64,000 nt of DNA, from positions 140,767 through 204,766 of the forward strand of contig QMRC01000001.1 of assembly GCA_003649205.1 (NCBI GenBank). Reading direction: 5' to 3'. Source of the DNA: Thermoprotei archaeon (GTDB lineage: Archaea; Thermoproteota; Thermoprotei; Thermoproteales; B15-G16). The notes under the pieces are model-generated. The model did no database searches and was not told where the DNA came from. It was given only the letters and a program-made list of their open reading frames with translations. Of the stretch, positions 50,172 to 59,846 are shown one piece after another (position 1 is the first letter of the stretch; every line of letters begins with the position of its first letter). A program made the translations under genes and the position numbers.

Positions 50172-50966
50172 TTGATGCACTACCCTCGGTACCTAATCAA
50201 GGAAAGAAGTACATTTGATCCTATAGAGTTAGCTAGAGTTACGGAGTCCATTGTGTGTAAGCACATTAATGGTGTACAGTTACGTAAGTACGATGACTTC
50301 TATGTAGTTTGGGTTTATAATGGTGTAGCTACTGGCTACGTTGTTGGGTGTAACCTTCGTTGCTACTTCTGTTGGTCATATATTTCGAGAGATTTCCCTG
50401 AGAGATACGGTACCTACTATAGTCCTGAGGAGGTCGTTACTAACCTAAGGAGGTTAGTCAAAGAGTACGGTGTTGACAAAGTTCGTATTAGTGGTGGTGA
50501 ACCAACAGTATCTAGAGATCACTTACTTCAAGTTCTTGAACTCGTTGAACAAGTACCTGAAATCAAGCTCTTTCTACTTGAGACAAATGGTATTCTCCTT
50601 GGTCACGATGAGGGTTATGTTCGTAAGCTAGCTCAATTCAGAAAGATTTTAGTTCGTGTTAGTTTGAAAGCAGGTACACCGGAGAAGTTTAGTGAGAGAA
50701 CAGGAGCTAAACCAGAGTTCTTTGAGCTTCCCTTCAGAGCTATTAGACATCTTCTGAAGTACGGTGTTCCTGTCTATGTAGCTGCTATGACTGATCCTAG
50801 GTTGATGAGTAATGAGGAGAGACTTGAGTTGATGAAGAAGTTAGCTGAGATAGATCCTGACTTGGTTAAGAATCTTGAGGAGGAGAGTGTTGATCCATAT
50901 GAGACTACACTTCTAAGACTTGAAGCAGCTCAAGTCAATATACCTTGGGAATCACTTGAGTTCTAG
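50172..50966 (+). CDS. Radical SAM protein paired with an ATPase
   Basis: A 264-residue radical SAM enzyme with cluster motif CNLRCYFC (C60, C64, C67), GGEPTVSRDHLLQ near 112 and LETNG near 140. It has a leading N-terminal segment of about 50 residues and no auxiliary Cys cluster. It resembles uncharacterised archaeal PflA-like proteins. It lies 3 bp before the ATPase gene, so the two act together. This is the second radical SAM/P-loop ATPase association in the window. Confidence 0.87.
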   Translation: MMHYPRYLIKERSTFDPIELARVTESIVCKHINGVQLRKYDDFYVVWVYNGVATGYVVGCNLRCYFCWSYISRDFPERYGTYYSPEEVVTNLRRLVKEYGVDKVRISGGEPTVSRDHLLQVLELVEQVPEIKLFLLETNGILLGHDEGYVRKLAQFRKILVRVSLKAGTPEKFSERTGAKPEFFELPFRAIRHLLKYGVPVYVAAMTDPRLMSNEERLELMKKLAEIDPDLVKNLEEESVDPYETTLLRLEAAQVNIPWESLEF

Positions 50967-50969
50967 CTG

Positions 50970-52094
50970 GTGAGTGTAGTGAATGTGAATTGGTGTGAAA
51001 CGCTAAGTAGGTTACATGAGTATGTAGTTCCTGATCTAGGAGTGAAGTTCATTGATAGAGAACTAGAGTTTGAGAAGCTCATTAAGCATTACTGTAGAGG
51101 GGATGCACCTTGGATTCACGTAATTACTGGTCCTTGGGGTTGCGGAAAGACACAGTTTGCTAGAGCAATGACGTATGCACTCCAGTTCTCAAGTGACTAC
51201 GTGGTATTTTACGTGAATTTAAGTGAGGAGGAACTCGATAGGGTATTCTACCCAACAAAACCAGAGTTACAGGACTTAGTCATTAAGCTAGTTATTGAAG
51301 TTTTAGGTGGAACTGTACTCAAGCTACCTACGAATCTGTATAGGTTCGTGAAGTATGTAGTTGAGAGGCTACGTGTTAGAGGTAAGATCTTCTTAGTGAT
51401 AATTGATGAAATAACTAGGTCACTAGATCAATACCGTGTATCGATTAGGGATTATGTTGCTAGTCTCAGCTTGAAGATATACGATATCTCAAATGAGTAC
51501 AGCTGTACATTCTACCCAATACTCCTCACGAGTGATCAAACAGCTACAGAACTCTTTATAAGGGAGAGAGGTAAGAACCTAAGTACTCACCTACTATGGA
51601 ACTTACCTAAAGAAGCACTCACTGAACTTCTTCAATTACTCAATTCACCACTTGACACTGCTGTAGTTTGGTACATTACTGGTGGAAATCCTAGAGAAGT
51701 TCTTCTACTAATGAGGGAGTATAGGTGGGAGTTGATACCCTACATAGATGCCAGGGTGAGGGATGTTGTATCTGTAATTGCTGAGTACATCCGAGATGTT
51801 GGTATCTCCATAGATGAGGTAATACATCAGTGTCGAGTAGCAGTTGAGAATCCAGATTACTTAAGTTATCAGAGATTTTGGAATTACCTACTTAGGTACA
51901 ACGTAGCTATGTACGTAGATGCTAGATTGCACAGACTATCAACTATTGATAGGTGTGAGTGGATTGGTGAGGATTGTGCATTTCAATTACCTATCTACTA
52001 CTGGATACTGAGAGCTATCGTCGATAGGAGGAGATTGAGAGTAACAGCAAGAGATGTACTGGAGGTACTTAGATCACGTACTAACATCTTTTAA
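50970..52094 (+). CDS. Archaeal AAA/STAND-type ATPase
   Basis: A 374-residue P-loop ATPase. Walker A is GPWGCGKT (about 54-61), Walker B LVIIDEITRSLD (about 142-153), sensor 1-like YPILLTSDQ near 189, then GGNPREVLLLMREY, the end-of-AAA motif seen in the archaeal ATPase family (ATPase_2). The C-terminal 120 residues are helical, possibly a winged helix. It overlaps the convergent methyltransferase gene by 14 bp. Confidence 0.82.
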   Translation: MSVVNVNWCETLSRLHEYVVPDLGVKFIDRELEFEKLIKHYCRGDAPWIHVITGPWGCGKTQFARAMTYALQFSSDYVVFYVNLSEEELDRVFYPTKPELQDLVIKLVIEVLGGTVLKLPTNLYRFVKYVVERLRVRGKIFLVIIDEITRSLDQYRVSIRDYVASLSLKIYDISNEYSCTFYPILLTSDQTATELFIRERGKNLSTHLLWNLPKEALTELLQLLNSPLDTAVVWYITGGNPREVLLLMREYRWELIPYIDARVRDVVSVIAEYIRDVGISIDEVIHQCRVAVENPDYLSYQRFWNYLLRYNVAMYVDARLHRLSTIDRCEWIGEDCAFQLPIYYWILRAIVDRRRLRVTARDVLEVLRSRTNIF

Positions 52095-52899
52095 ATACTA
52101 CATTGATTGGGTGTAGAGCTGGTCTAAAGGTGGATTCTAGCTCTAGTGTTGGTCCTAGTACTTTGTAGAGTTTCCAGCCAACGTCTTCAGCTAGTTTAAT
52201 CAGTTCATTAAGTGAGTAAGCACGTAGTTGGAATGAGACCTCACCAAGGTACTTAAGGTCGTGATTTTGCTGCTTGTAAAATCTCCACGTATTGATGAAT
52301 AAACCCCTCTCAGACCTGTAATCAGGGTACTCGATAACGACTAGGTCATCGTAATGTGAAATAATACCCTCAACAGGTACTATATTCCTTATCAGCGATA
52401 TAAAGTGTGGATTACTATGTTCAAGAATTAGTAGGTACCCACCTTCCTCAGTTAGTTCTAGACATTGCTTCAGTATTGATTTATCGGTTTCTTCATCGTA
52501 GTACCCAATTAACGTAGTCCAGATGAAGTACACTACCTTGAAGGGTGCGTAATCACGTAGGTACTTCACTAGCTCTCTAGCATCACCAGCAATGAACTTA
52601 ACTCTGTCTTCAAGACCTAGCTCTCTAGCTCTCTTAATACCATCCTCGATGAGGATAGGTGAGATATCTATACCATAGACCTCATACCCATACCTAGCGA
52701 GGTGTAGAGCAACTCTACCATTACCATAACCAACTTCAAGCACCTTACCAGACTCAACACCAAGTGACTTCAGTAATCGAGCAATTGCCTCAGCACTCCT
52801 CCTACCTCTCTCCCACATTTGCCCTGAACTAACCATCTTTAGGAATAGCTCACCATAGTCTATGAATAGCTTCTCAATCCAGTTACTCAGGCACTTCAC
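52081..52899 (-). CDS. Class I SAM-dependent methyltransferase
   Basis: A 272-residue methyltransferase with the SAM motif VLEVGYGNGRVALHLA (about 54-69), acidic loop VYGIDIS near 77, and FIAGDARE near 105. Substrate unknown (small molecule or protein). It begins 4 bp after a zinc-ribbon gene on the same strand, so they form an operon. Confidence 0.85.
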   Translation of the reverse strand: MKCLSNWIEKLFIDYGELFLKMVSSGQMWERGRRSAEAIARLLKSLGVESGKVLEVGYGNGRVALHLARYGYEVYGIDISPILIEDGIKRARELGLEDRVKFIAGDARELVKYLRDYAPFKVVYFIWTTLIGYYDEETDKSILKQCLELTEEGGYLLILEHSNPHFISLIRNIVPVEGIISHYDDLVVIEYPDYRSERGLFINTWRFYKQQNHDLKYLGEVSFQLRAYSLNELIKLAEDVGWKLYKVLGPTLELESTFRPALHPINVVFKRC

Positions 52900-52903
52900 C
52901 TCA

Positions 52904-53143
52904 CTAGGTACCTGTTAAGAGGTCAAGCAATCTAATACCTTCCTTGATACCATCAATAACTTCCTTGCTGTAGAACTCAGTGTACCCACAACGACAGCAG
53001 ATAACAGCAACGTACTCGTAAGCTTGCCAGTCAAGTAATCTAGTTAGTCCTGCACCTGTGAAGGCATGTTCCTGTATCTTAAATTCAATTGAGCCACACT
53101 TAGGACAACGCCAACCGGAAAAGTACTGACTTAGCTCGACCAA
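52904..53143 (-). CDS. Small zinc-ribbon nucleic-acid-binding-like protein
   Basis: A 79-residue protein with CPKCGSIEF (about 13-21) and CCRCGYTEFYSKEV (about 49-62), the pattern of the Zn-ribbon family annotated as nucleic-acid-binding proteins. An aromatic core (LLDWQAYEYVAVIC) lies between. Directly upstream of the methyltransferase gene. Confidence 0.8.
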   Translation of the reverse strand: MVELSQYFSGWRCPKCGSIEFKIQEHAFTGAGLTRLLDWQAYEYVAVICCRCGYTEFYSKEVIDGIKEGIRLLDLLTGT

Positions 53144-53182
53144 GAGAGTTCACCTCTACTCATCTGGAGTATGGTATTATAG

Positions 53183-53650
53183 CTATACCTTGTCTCTCCT
53201 CTTGTTGAGTATTTCTAAGAGTTTATCAATGTAGTGAGCAATTGTACTGTATACTCTGAGGTATGTAGTGATATCATGTCCAAAGGGATCCTCTATATCG
53301 TCGTCAATACCTGTGATGTACCCAATCAATGTCGTTACTGGTACATCAATTCCATGAATCTCACAGATGCACTTAACTTCATCAACTAGATTACGCTCCA
53401 TGGTCAGCACTAAATCTGGTCTAAAGACCTTAATTACATCACCTACGTACCTAGGTACGTGATCACTTAAATTCACACTAAATATCCTAGCCGCTTCAAT
53501 AGCTTCATGCGGTATTCCATATCTGTACGGTACTGTACCTCCTGAGCTAGCTACATGAGGTAAATTGATATCTCTACACCTCTTATTGAAGTACCTCTCA
53601 GCAAAAGGACTCCTACACACATTACCGATACACACAAAGACTATTCTCAT
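53183..53650 (-). CDS. Low-molecular-weight protein tyrosine phosphatase family protein
   Basis: A 155-residue phosphatase with the P-loop CIGNVCRS (Cys7, Arg13, Ser14) at the N-terminus and the general-acid Asp121 in DPFG. ATG 53650 is chosen because GAGAGA lies 6 nt upstream; the TTG at 53662 lacks a site. Acts on phosphotyrosine proteins or small phosphomonoesters; arsenate reductase activity is less likely. Confidence 0.87.
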   Translation of the reverse strand: MRIVFVCIGNVCRSPFAERYFNKRCRDINLPHVASSGGTVPYRYGIPHEAIEAARIFSVNLSDHVPRYVGDVIKVFRPDLVLTMERNLVDEVKCICEIHGIDVPVTTLIGYITGIDDDIEDPFGHDITTYLRVYSTIAHYIDKLLEILNKRRDKV

Positions 53651-53939
53651 GATTTCTCTCAAGTAATGTGGGTTATTTTAGAAATTCTCTTAGTTACATA
53701 CCTATCCTCAAGTGATTAGAAGGTGATACAGCTGGCTTAGCTTAAATTGCGTGATCTCAAGTTGGAGTTGTACCATGACTACATCGTTATACCAAATTAT
53801 GTAACTTGTCAATCTCGTTTAGAGAAGTTACTCGGGATAAGGAGCATACTTAGTGATTTGTACATGAAGGTTAATCGACGTACTTCCATATTGAGATGAG
53901 AAAACGTTTATCTTTTAGCTTGTTCTTCTTTCTCACAGC

Positions 53940-54533
53940 ATGCTGTTACTCCTAAAGCTGACAGAGGAGGGCTACGTTCCAGTTCTATTCTCAAGAGAGG
54001 ACGATCCTCTAGATGAGGAACGTGATCTAGAGTTATTGACTTCCTTGACTGTAGCTGTGCTCGGTTTTGCATCAATACTATCACATGACACTGTTGAGCT
54101 CAGTACTGATACTGGTCAGAAGCTCTTTGTTGTAACTTCTCAGAGCGGATACTGTTTAGCTATTTGGAGTGATAGCGAAATCAATAGGAATTTAGCTAGG
54201 GAGACATTACGTAAACTCGAGGAGCTGCATAAGAGTAGTAAACTTACGCCTCTTCACATGTGCGTTGCTGAGTCCCTACTACGTAGTAATTTACCTCCCG
54301 ATGTTCTTGACTTTGTTGGGAGAGCTATTGACTTTGCTGAATCCGAGTTTAAGTATGCTCTTGACCTATCAGTCAATTTCACTGAGCTTCCAGATGACGT
54401 GAAGAAGAGAATGATTGCTATCCTCGAGAAGCTACCTATGAAATTTGAGGAATTACTTCACTATGTTTCTGATAGGGATGTCCTTATGGGTATTCTCGAG
54501 TTAATTAAGTTAGGTATTCTCATAGTTAGGTGA
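53940..54533 (+). CDS. Longin/roadblock-like protein of the GTPase cassette
   Basis: A 197-residue protein. The N-terminal 100 residues have the strand-helix pattern of longin or roadblock domains (LLKLTEEGYVPVLFSRE, SLTVAVLGFASILS, TGQKLFVVTSQSGYCLAIWSD). The rest is helical. A TATA-like CGTTTATCTTTT about 25-35 bp upstream indicates a near-leaderless start. It overlaps the methyltransferase gene by 4 bp and leads to a small GTPase. Roadblock/longin proteins commonly regulate such GTPases. Assignment by pattern, not certain. Confidence 0.6.
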   Translation: MLLLLKLTEEGYVPVLFSREDDPLDEERDLELLTSLTVAVLGFASILSHDTVELSTDTGQKLFVVTSQSGYCLAIWSDSEINRNLARETLRKLEELHKSSKLTPLHMCVAESLLRSNLPPDVLDFVGRAIDFAESEFKYALDLSVNFTELPDDVKKRMIAILEKLPMKFEELLHYVSDRDVLMGILELIKLGILIVR

Positions 54534-55555
54534 GCTTCATGTTGTGGATGCTCGAAGCGCTCAAAATTGCACGCAAGGTTGATGACTACGTACTGCACTG
54601 TGTTTGGGATGAACTCAATAAGCTTGGTATTGTTGATGAATTGAAGAGAGGTACTGAGCCTACGGTTATTGCCGATAAGTTTGGTCTCGATAGATCACTA
54701 TTCTTGTCATTGTATAACGCTCTCACTCAAACAAGACTTATTAAAGCTATTTTAAAAGGTGTTAAGAAACCGAAACTTGGTCCTGAGTTTTCTAAATTTG
54801 AAACTGGTATGAGAATGCTTGTTAGAGCTTTCTTCATGAGGATGCAAGGTAAGGTTCCAGATGAAATGGAGATCTTTGATAGAAGGTTCTACATCTTGTC
54901 GTTTAAGTCTATACATGTAAATAGAGCTATTATCAGAGCAAAAGCGATAGGACTTAGAGGTCTTGGCTTTAAACCTAAAAACGGTGTTAAGCTTATTGAG
55001 CTTGGTGCTGGTTATGGCTCATTTACACTATCTATCCTCAGTATGTTAGCTAGATACGGTGTGAGAGACTTCAAGCTAATATGCGTTGACATGAGTGAAG
55101 ATATGGAAAAGGAATTCTATAAGACTGTGACATCTGAAATGTTAACGTCATTGAACATACCTGAAAAGTATCTTGAAAATATCGAGTATAAGATTGCTGA
55201 TGTCTCAGAGCTTCCTAAGTTTGCCAACGACCTTGGTAAGGAATCCTTCGATTATGCTCTATCCTGCGCTCTTCAGCATTGGGTTAGGAATAGGCATGAG
55301 ATGTATAGAGGTATTGCTACGTTACTTAAACCTGGTGCTATTTGGTTTGATGTAGGTTCTCTCTATACTGAGAAGGTTCCTTCACTAATGTCAGTACTTC
55401 TACTATTTACGAGGGATTATGCTGGTGCACTTACTGAAGCTGATTTAGATGAAATTAGGAAACACCTTGTAGTTGAGAAGGTTAAGACAAGGAGAACTAA
55501 GACCTTTACATCAATTCACATCCGAGCCGCTAAGCCAGTGTACTTGGTGATGTAG
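54530..55555 (+). CDS. SAM-dependent methyltransferase with N-terminal winged helix
   Basis: A 341-residue protein resembling O-methyltransferases. The N-terminal winged-helix-like region (VDELKRGTEPTVIADKFGLDRSLFLSLYNAL, about 36-66) is followed by a Rossmann domain with LIELGAGYGSFTLSIL (about 157-172), VDMSEDM near 190 and a C-terminal beta region. It lies between the longin-like gene and the small GTPase, with 4-bp and 1-bp junctions, so it belongs to the same complex or pathway. Target unknown. Confidence 0.82.
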   Translation: MSFMLWMLEALKIARKVDDYVLHCVWDELNKLGIVDELKRGTEPTVIADKFGLDRSLFLSLYNALTQTRLIKAILKGVKKPKLGPEFSKFETGMRMLVRAFFMRMQGKVPDEMEIFDRRFYILSFKSIHVNRAIIRAKAIGLRGLGFKPKNGVKLIELGAGYGSFTLSILSMLARYGVRDFKLICVDMSEDMEKEFYKTVTSEMLTSLNIPEKYLENIEYKIADVSELPKFANDLGKESFDYALSCALQHWVRNRHEMYRGIATLLKPGAIWFDVGSLYTEKVPSLMSVLLLFTRDYAGALTEADLDEIRKHLVVEKVKTRRTKTFTSIHIRAAKPVYLVM

Positions 55556-55556
55556 G

Positions 55557-56186
55557 ATGAATATTGACATCAGGTCTCTCCTGGAGAGATTGAGGACTGT
55601 TAAAGTCATGGTAATTGGCCCCCCGTATGCAGGTAAGACTACATTACTGCAAGCTATCGATAGTAGGTGTAGGTGTATCACTACACAAGCAAATTCTCCA
55701 GCTCCGTACAGGAGTACAGTGTTTATTGATAGTAGCTGTATTGTTTTTGATTTGAATACCGGTAGGTGGTTCTCAAGTGGATCTGAGTTCAGTAATTACC
55801 TTCTGGAATCTCAAAGTGCTATTGACAATGCTGTGAAACGCTTTATCAAGGTTAAGTTCATAGGTACCCCAGGTCAGCGAAGATTTGAGTATCAACGTGA
55901 TATACTGTTTAGTCTACATAAGGTAGTTGATGTTGTTGCTCTTGTCGTCGATTCTGCTTCTGAAAGTAGCATCAATGAGATTCCTAAGTTTCTTGACCTT
56001 GTTAAGGCTAAGTTGAGGTATAAGGCTCTGTTACTAGTTGCTAATAAGCAGGATATACCTGGTGCATTGCCTGGTTCTGAAATTGCTAAGAGATTCGGTA
56101 TTCAGGAATTTGTTGAGACTAGTGCTCTCCATGGTTGGGGTGTAGACAGATTTGTCAGGAAGTGCGTTGAGTTAGGACTTAGCTGA
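55557..56186 (+). CDS. Small Ras/Arf-like GTPase
   Basis: A 209-residue GTPase. G1 is GPPYAGKT (21-28), G3 FIGTPGQRRFE (the Asp of DxxG is Gly, as GTPGQ), G4 NKQD (163-166), and G5 ETSA (187-190). Similar to archaeal Sar1/Arf- or MglA-like GTPases. Third gene of the longin-like/methyltransferase/GTPase operon, suggesting a regulated membrane- or polarity-type switch (inference). Confidence 0.87.
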   Translation: MNIDIRSLLERLRTVKVMVIGPPYAGKTTLLQAIDSRCRCITTQANSPAPYRSTVFIDSSCIVFDLNTGRWFSSGSEFSNYLLESQSAIDNAVKRFIKVKFIGTPGQRRFEYQRDILFSLHKVVDVVALVVDSASESSINEIPKFLDLVKAKLRYKALLLVANKQDIPGALPGSEIAKRFGIQEFVETSALHGWGVDRFVRKCVELGLS

Positions 56187-56280
56187 TCAAGGAATTACCT
56201 TAAGAATATTCCTGAAGAGGTACTAGGAAGCCTAAGAAAGAGAACGAAAATAGAGAAAGCCTATGAGAGAACCCACCTCC

Positions 56281-56835
56281 TTACTTCTCCTTCCCCTCCC
56301 CCTCTTCACTCTTACCTTCTTTGCCAATTCGCCTCTCAGCCTCCTCAATAATCCTACGTACATCCACTTTATACCTCTTCCTCCTCTCGACACCATACAA
56401 CCAGCTAAAGTCAGGATCACTCCTTATACATGGATGTTCAGGATCGACAAGAATGACCTCGAAGTATTTATAATGACCGTCTTCACCTACCCAGTAGCTT
56501 CCAAGGACCTCCATGTTTGGGTACCTTCTTGCTGCTCTCTCCTCTGCTATTAGCTGTAGGCTTTTCTTTGCTGCATGGTAAATACCCATTCTCTTTGGTC
56601 TTCGACCTGAGTCAGGTCTTGGTTTCTCGAGTAGTCCTCTACGAACCTTTACTCTCACAACTATGATACCGGGCTTTGCCTTGTAGCCTAGTTGTCTAGC
56701 TTTGTCTAGTCTCGTTGGTTTTGGTATCCTAACTACTGTTGGTTGCTTTCTCCACTGAACCATCCTTTGTTTGATGATTTCCCATATCCAGCTCTTTCTA
56801 GCTCTTCTCCAAGCTAACTTAATGTACTTGTACAC
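56281..56835 (-). CDS. rpl15e: Ribosomal protein L15e
   Basis: A 184-residue archaeal/eukaryotic large-subunit protein. [10 protein letters not shown] at the N-terminus, [46 protein letters not shown] and [14 protein letters not shown] are all diagnostic. The acidic C-terminal tail (EEAERR ... SEEGEGKEK) is longer than usual. GTG start with GGTGA 7 nt upstream. Confidence 0.97.
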   Translation of the reverse strand: MYKYIKLAWRRARKSWIWEIIKQRMVQWRKQPTVVRIPKPTRLDKARQLGYKAKPGIIVVRVKVRRGLLEKPRPDSGRRPKRMGIYHAAKKSLQLIAEERAARRYPNMEVLGSYWVGEDGHYKYFEVILVDPEHPCIRSDPDFSWLYGVERRKRYKVDVRRIIEEAERRIGKEGKSEEGEGKEK

Positions 56836-56894
56836 TGAACTTCACCGCGTAGGTCTTCCTTGAGGTACTTCTCTAAAAACTTAACCACTTTGAG

Positions 56895-58151
56895 CTAGGT
56901 AAGTACCTTAGTGAGGAGTGACTCAGTAGCTACTACGAGGGGATCTCTCAAATTAGTTAGCTCTGGATTGTATCCAATGGTGATGTGTAGTAGTTCCTGT
57001 AGTGATGTACTCTTCAGTATGCTTATTGCAATGAGTTTAGCTATGTCACATACTCTCTGATCTGTACCAGCTATGAAGCTACCGAGTAGTCTCTGTGTTC
57101 TGTAGTCGCAGATTAGCTTTAGCGTGATCTCACTAACTTCCTTCCCTGGAAGGGGTTGAGTTATCGGTGATCTAATTCTCGAAGCTACAGTGTTCACACC
57201 TTGCTTTCTTAGGAAGGTAGCTGTGTAGCCGATGAGTGCTATGATGTACTTACCTAGCTTCAGTAGCCTAATTGGTACGAAACCTCTTACGTGGATGCTG
57301 TACCCAGCTAGCTTCAGTGCTACGTACAGTGCATGGAGGTAGGAGAATGTATCTGATTCAAGCTTATTAGCTATACCGAGTACAGGATCTACTACCTTGC
57401 TGCATCTACCTACGCAGTAGATATTGCTGTACTTCGTTGATCCGATGGTATTAGTTGCAGGTTCTTCACCGAGATCGAGATTAGGTACCTTAGACCAACT
57501 ACGTAGCTCTACCTTAGCAATTACGTCAACTTCATACACTTTCTCAGGCTCCGTGACGACACCGTACTTAATACCTTCCTCTTCAAGCACCTTGGTGATT
57601 AGAGACCAAGTATCTGGATCTAGGTACTCACGAACATAGCTAGGTATTAGGAGTACACATTCGATACCTAATTCCCTCAATACGGTGAGTAGAGTTGATG
57701 CAAGAGTAGAGAAACCGTAGACACCAATGACCTTACCCCTATCAACTAGCTTACGAAGCTCTAGAGCACTATCCTCACTCCAGAAGTGAAGAATTACCCT
57801 ATCATCAATCACGAGAGGACCATGTACTTTGGGTCCAGTACATACTGCCAGAATATCGAAAGCTATCTCTTCATCACCTACTACAGCTATACGCTCAGTA
57901 GTGCTGATGCTTGAGACTGTAGATCGGAGTAGTAGTTCAACACCACAGTAATCTTGTAGATGTTCACGAGTATACATCTGCACATCATCAAGTGACAAAA
58001 CATCAGAAACCACGTAAGGAAGTAGAGACCTAATGACAGCAATTCTCTCGTGTTCCTCAACTACGGTGATATCTACCCGTGGTAAGTACCTACTTAGCAA
58101 GACTGCGAGCGAGCAACCAGCAATACCACCACCAATGATGAGTACCTTCAT
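56895..58151 (-). CDS. FAD-dependent pyridine nucleotide-disulfide oxidoreductase-like protein
   Basis: A 418-residue flavoprotein. The FAD dinucleotide fold GGGIAGCSLAVLL is at residues 7-19. An acidic end of the second strand (VVEEHERIAVI) and FDILAVCTGPK follow. A second Rossmann part, VIGVYGFSTLASTLL, has a degenerate NAD(P) motif (GVYGFSTLAS where GGGxxG is usual). The region resembles NADH oxidase/CoA-disulfide reductases. ATG 58151 is chosen because GGAGGTT lies 9-10 nt upstream. The weak second nucleotide site means its electron donor is uncertain. Confidence 0.8.
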   Translation of the reverse strand: MKVLIIGGGIAGCSLAVLLSRYLPRVDITVVEEHERIAVIRSLLPYVVSDVLSLDDVQMYTREHLQDYCGVELLLRSTVSSISTTERIAVVGDEEIAFDILAVCTGPKVHGPLVIDDRVILHFWSEDSALELRKLVDRGKVIGVYGFSTLASTLLTVLRELGIECVLLIPSYVREYLDPDTWSLITKVLEEEGIKYGVVTEPEKVYEVDVIAKVELRSWSKVPNLDLGEEPATNTIGSTKYSNIYCVGRCSKVVDPVLGIANKLESDTFSYLHALYVALKLAGYSIHVRGFVPIRLLKLGKYIIALIGYTATFLRKQGVNTVASRIRSPITQPLPGKEVSEITLKLICDYRTQRLLGSFIAGTDQRVCDIAKLIAISILKSTSLQELLHITIGYNPELTNLRDPLVVATESLLTKVLT

Positions 58152-58217
58152 GGCTATCAACCTCCATACTTTCCCGTGGAGAAACTTAATTTAGCTACCT
58201 ACGCAATTTGGACATCA

Positions 58218-58709
58218 ATGGGAAGGATCAAGGTACTATTCCTCGATCTAGATGGTACAGTGTGGGATCACCTTGACATATCGAGCCTTAAACCACCATT
58301 CACAAGAATATCTGACAACACCATTGTAGACAGTACGGGTGTGACTGTACACCTTCACCAGAACGTACGTAGATTTCTGTCAGAGATTAGGGAGCTAGGT
58401 ATCAAGGTCATTGCACTGAGCTGGAACGTCTACGACATAGCATACCAGGCACTACAGGCATTTGACTTAGTTAAGTACTTTGATGCACTCTACATAGAAC
58501 CTCATCCACATAAGGGCTACCTAATGGCGAGAGCACTTCAGGAACTCAACCTAAATGTTAAACCGTGTGAGGTCCTGTATGTCGATGATCGAGATATACA
58601 CATTGATGAGATTAAAGCAATTGTTGGAGATGTAGTTTTTATCCAGGCTTGGAAGCACTTTAAGAGCTTTAATGAGCTTCTCGACCTTGTAAAGAAGTTA
58701 TGCTCATAG
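58218..58709 (+). CDS. MDP-1-type HAD phosphatase
   Basis: A 163-residue HAD hydrolase of the magnesium-dependent phosphatase-1 type. Motif I is LFLDLDGTVWDH (Asp9 nucleophile), motif II LSWN, and YVDDRDIHIDEIK is motif IV. ATG 58218 is preferred over GTG 58176, because a TATA-like ACTTAATTTA at about 58187 would give a near-leaderless transcript. Probably a sugar- or protein-phosphate phosphatase. Confidence 0.82.
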   Translation: MGRIKVLFLDLDGTVWDHLDISSLKPPFTRISDNTIVDSTGVTVHLHQNVRRFLSEIRELGIKVIALSWNVYDIAYQALQAFDLVKYFDALYIEPHPHKGYLMARALQELNLNVKPCEVLYVDDRDIHIDEIKAIVGDVVFIQAWKHFKSFNELLDLVKKLCS

Positions 58710-58817
58710 TGCTCTCCTCCAACTACTTGCTGCTCTAGGTACTTTACTCATTACCTCAATTGAGCTAGGGTTTTTTATTCTGAGCTGGTCTACAGGACTC
58801 CTTGAGGTATCCCTACG

Positions 58818-59846
58818 TTGATCACTATGAGGCGTGTAGTTAAGGTTGATGGTGATCTTCCGCTTATTGGTTGTATAGCGTTTGGGATAATTGATCGTGG
58901 TACCAACCTACTTCAGATTAGGGTTACTACGTTATGTCCCTACAACTGTATCTACTGCTCGGTTGATGCTGGACCTCACTCACGTACTAGACAGACTGAG
59001 TACGTGATTACTGATGTTGACTATCTAGTTGAGACCTTGAGGCAGGTAATTGAGTATAAGGGTGTTAAGCATGTTGAAGCTCACTTAGATGGTGTTGGTG
59101 AAGTTATGACCTATGACAAGATTGTTGAGTTAGTTCAGAAATTGAGTGAGATTCCTCAGATCAAGGTAATTTCGATGCAGACTAGGGGCTATAGATTCAC
59201 CTATCATATCCTCGATGAGTTAGCTGATGCAGGTTTGAGTAGGGTCAATTTATCGATTGATGCTTTGGATTCTGACTTAGCTAAGTACATGGCTGGTGTT
59301 GACTGGTACAATGTTGAGGAGGTTATCAACTATGCTGAGTACATTGTGCGTTCAACTAAGATGGATCTTCTGATAGCTCCTGTTTGGGTTCCTGGTATTA
59401 ATGATCGTGAGATACCTAGATTGATTGAGTGGGCTAAGAGAATTGGTGCCGGTAAGAGGTGGCCTCCTCTTGGTATTCAGAAGTTTGTTGTTCATAAGAG
59501 AGGTAGGAAGCCTAGAGGTGTTAGGGAGATGAGGTGGAGTGAGTTCTATAGGTGGTTGAGGAAGTGGGAGAAGGAGTTTGGTATTAAGTTGGTGCTCTCT
59601 CCTGAGGATTTTCAGATATTTAAGACTAGGTCGCTACCAACTAGGTTTAGAGTTGGTGAGAGAATTTGGGTTAAGGTCGTTGAGTGGGGGTGGCAGAAGG
59701 GTGAGTTACTTGGTGTTTGTGGTGATAGATTAGTAACTATTGTTGGTGTTCGTAGCGATGAGGGGGAGTATCTTCTTGGTAAAGTTGTTAGGGTTGAGGT
59801 TATCGAGAATAAGCACAACATATACCTAGCTAGGTTACATCTATAG
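58818..59846 (+). CDS. Radical SAM protein with C-terminal TRAM-like domain
   Basis: A 342-residue radical SAM enzyme with the motif CPYNCIYC (C40, C44, C47) and a barrel through about residue 260. The C-terminal 70-residue beta domain (RFRVGERIWVKVVEWGWQKGELLGVCGDR, then GKVVRVEVIE) resembles the RNA-binding TRAM domain of tRNA-modifying enzymes. It may therefore modify RNA (inference). TTG 58818 with GAGGT 9 nt upstream; ATG 58827 is an alternative. TATA-like TTTTTTATTC at 58771-58780. Confidence 0.85.
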   Translation: MITMRRVVKVDGDLPLIGCIAFGIIDRGTNLLQIRVTTLCPYNCIYCSVDAGPHSRTRQTEYVITDVDYLVETLRQVIEYKGVKHVEAHLDGVGEVMTYDKIVELVQKLSEIPQIKVISMQTRGYRFTYHILDELADAGLSRVNLSIDALDSDLAKYMAGVDWYNVEEVINYAEYIVRSTKMDLLIAPVWVPGINDREIPRLIEWAKRIGAGKRWPPLGIQKFVVHKRGRKPRGVREMRWSEFYRWLRKWEKEFGIKLVLSPEDFQIFKTRSLPTRFRVGERIWVKVVEWGWQKGELLGVCGDRLVTIVGVRSDEGEYLLGKVVRVEVIENKHNIYLARLHL

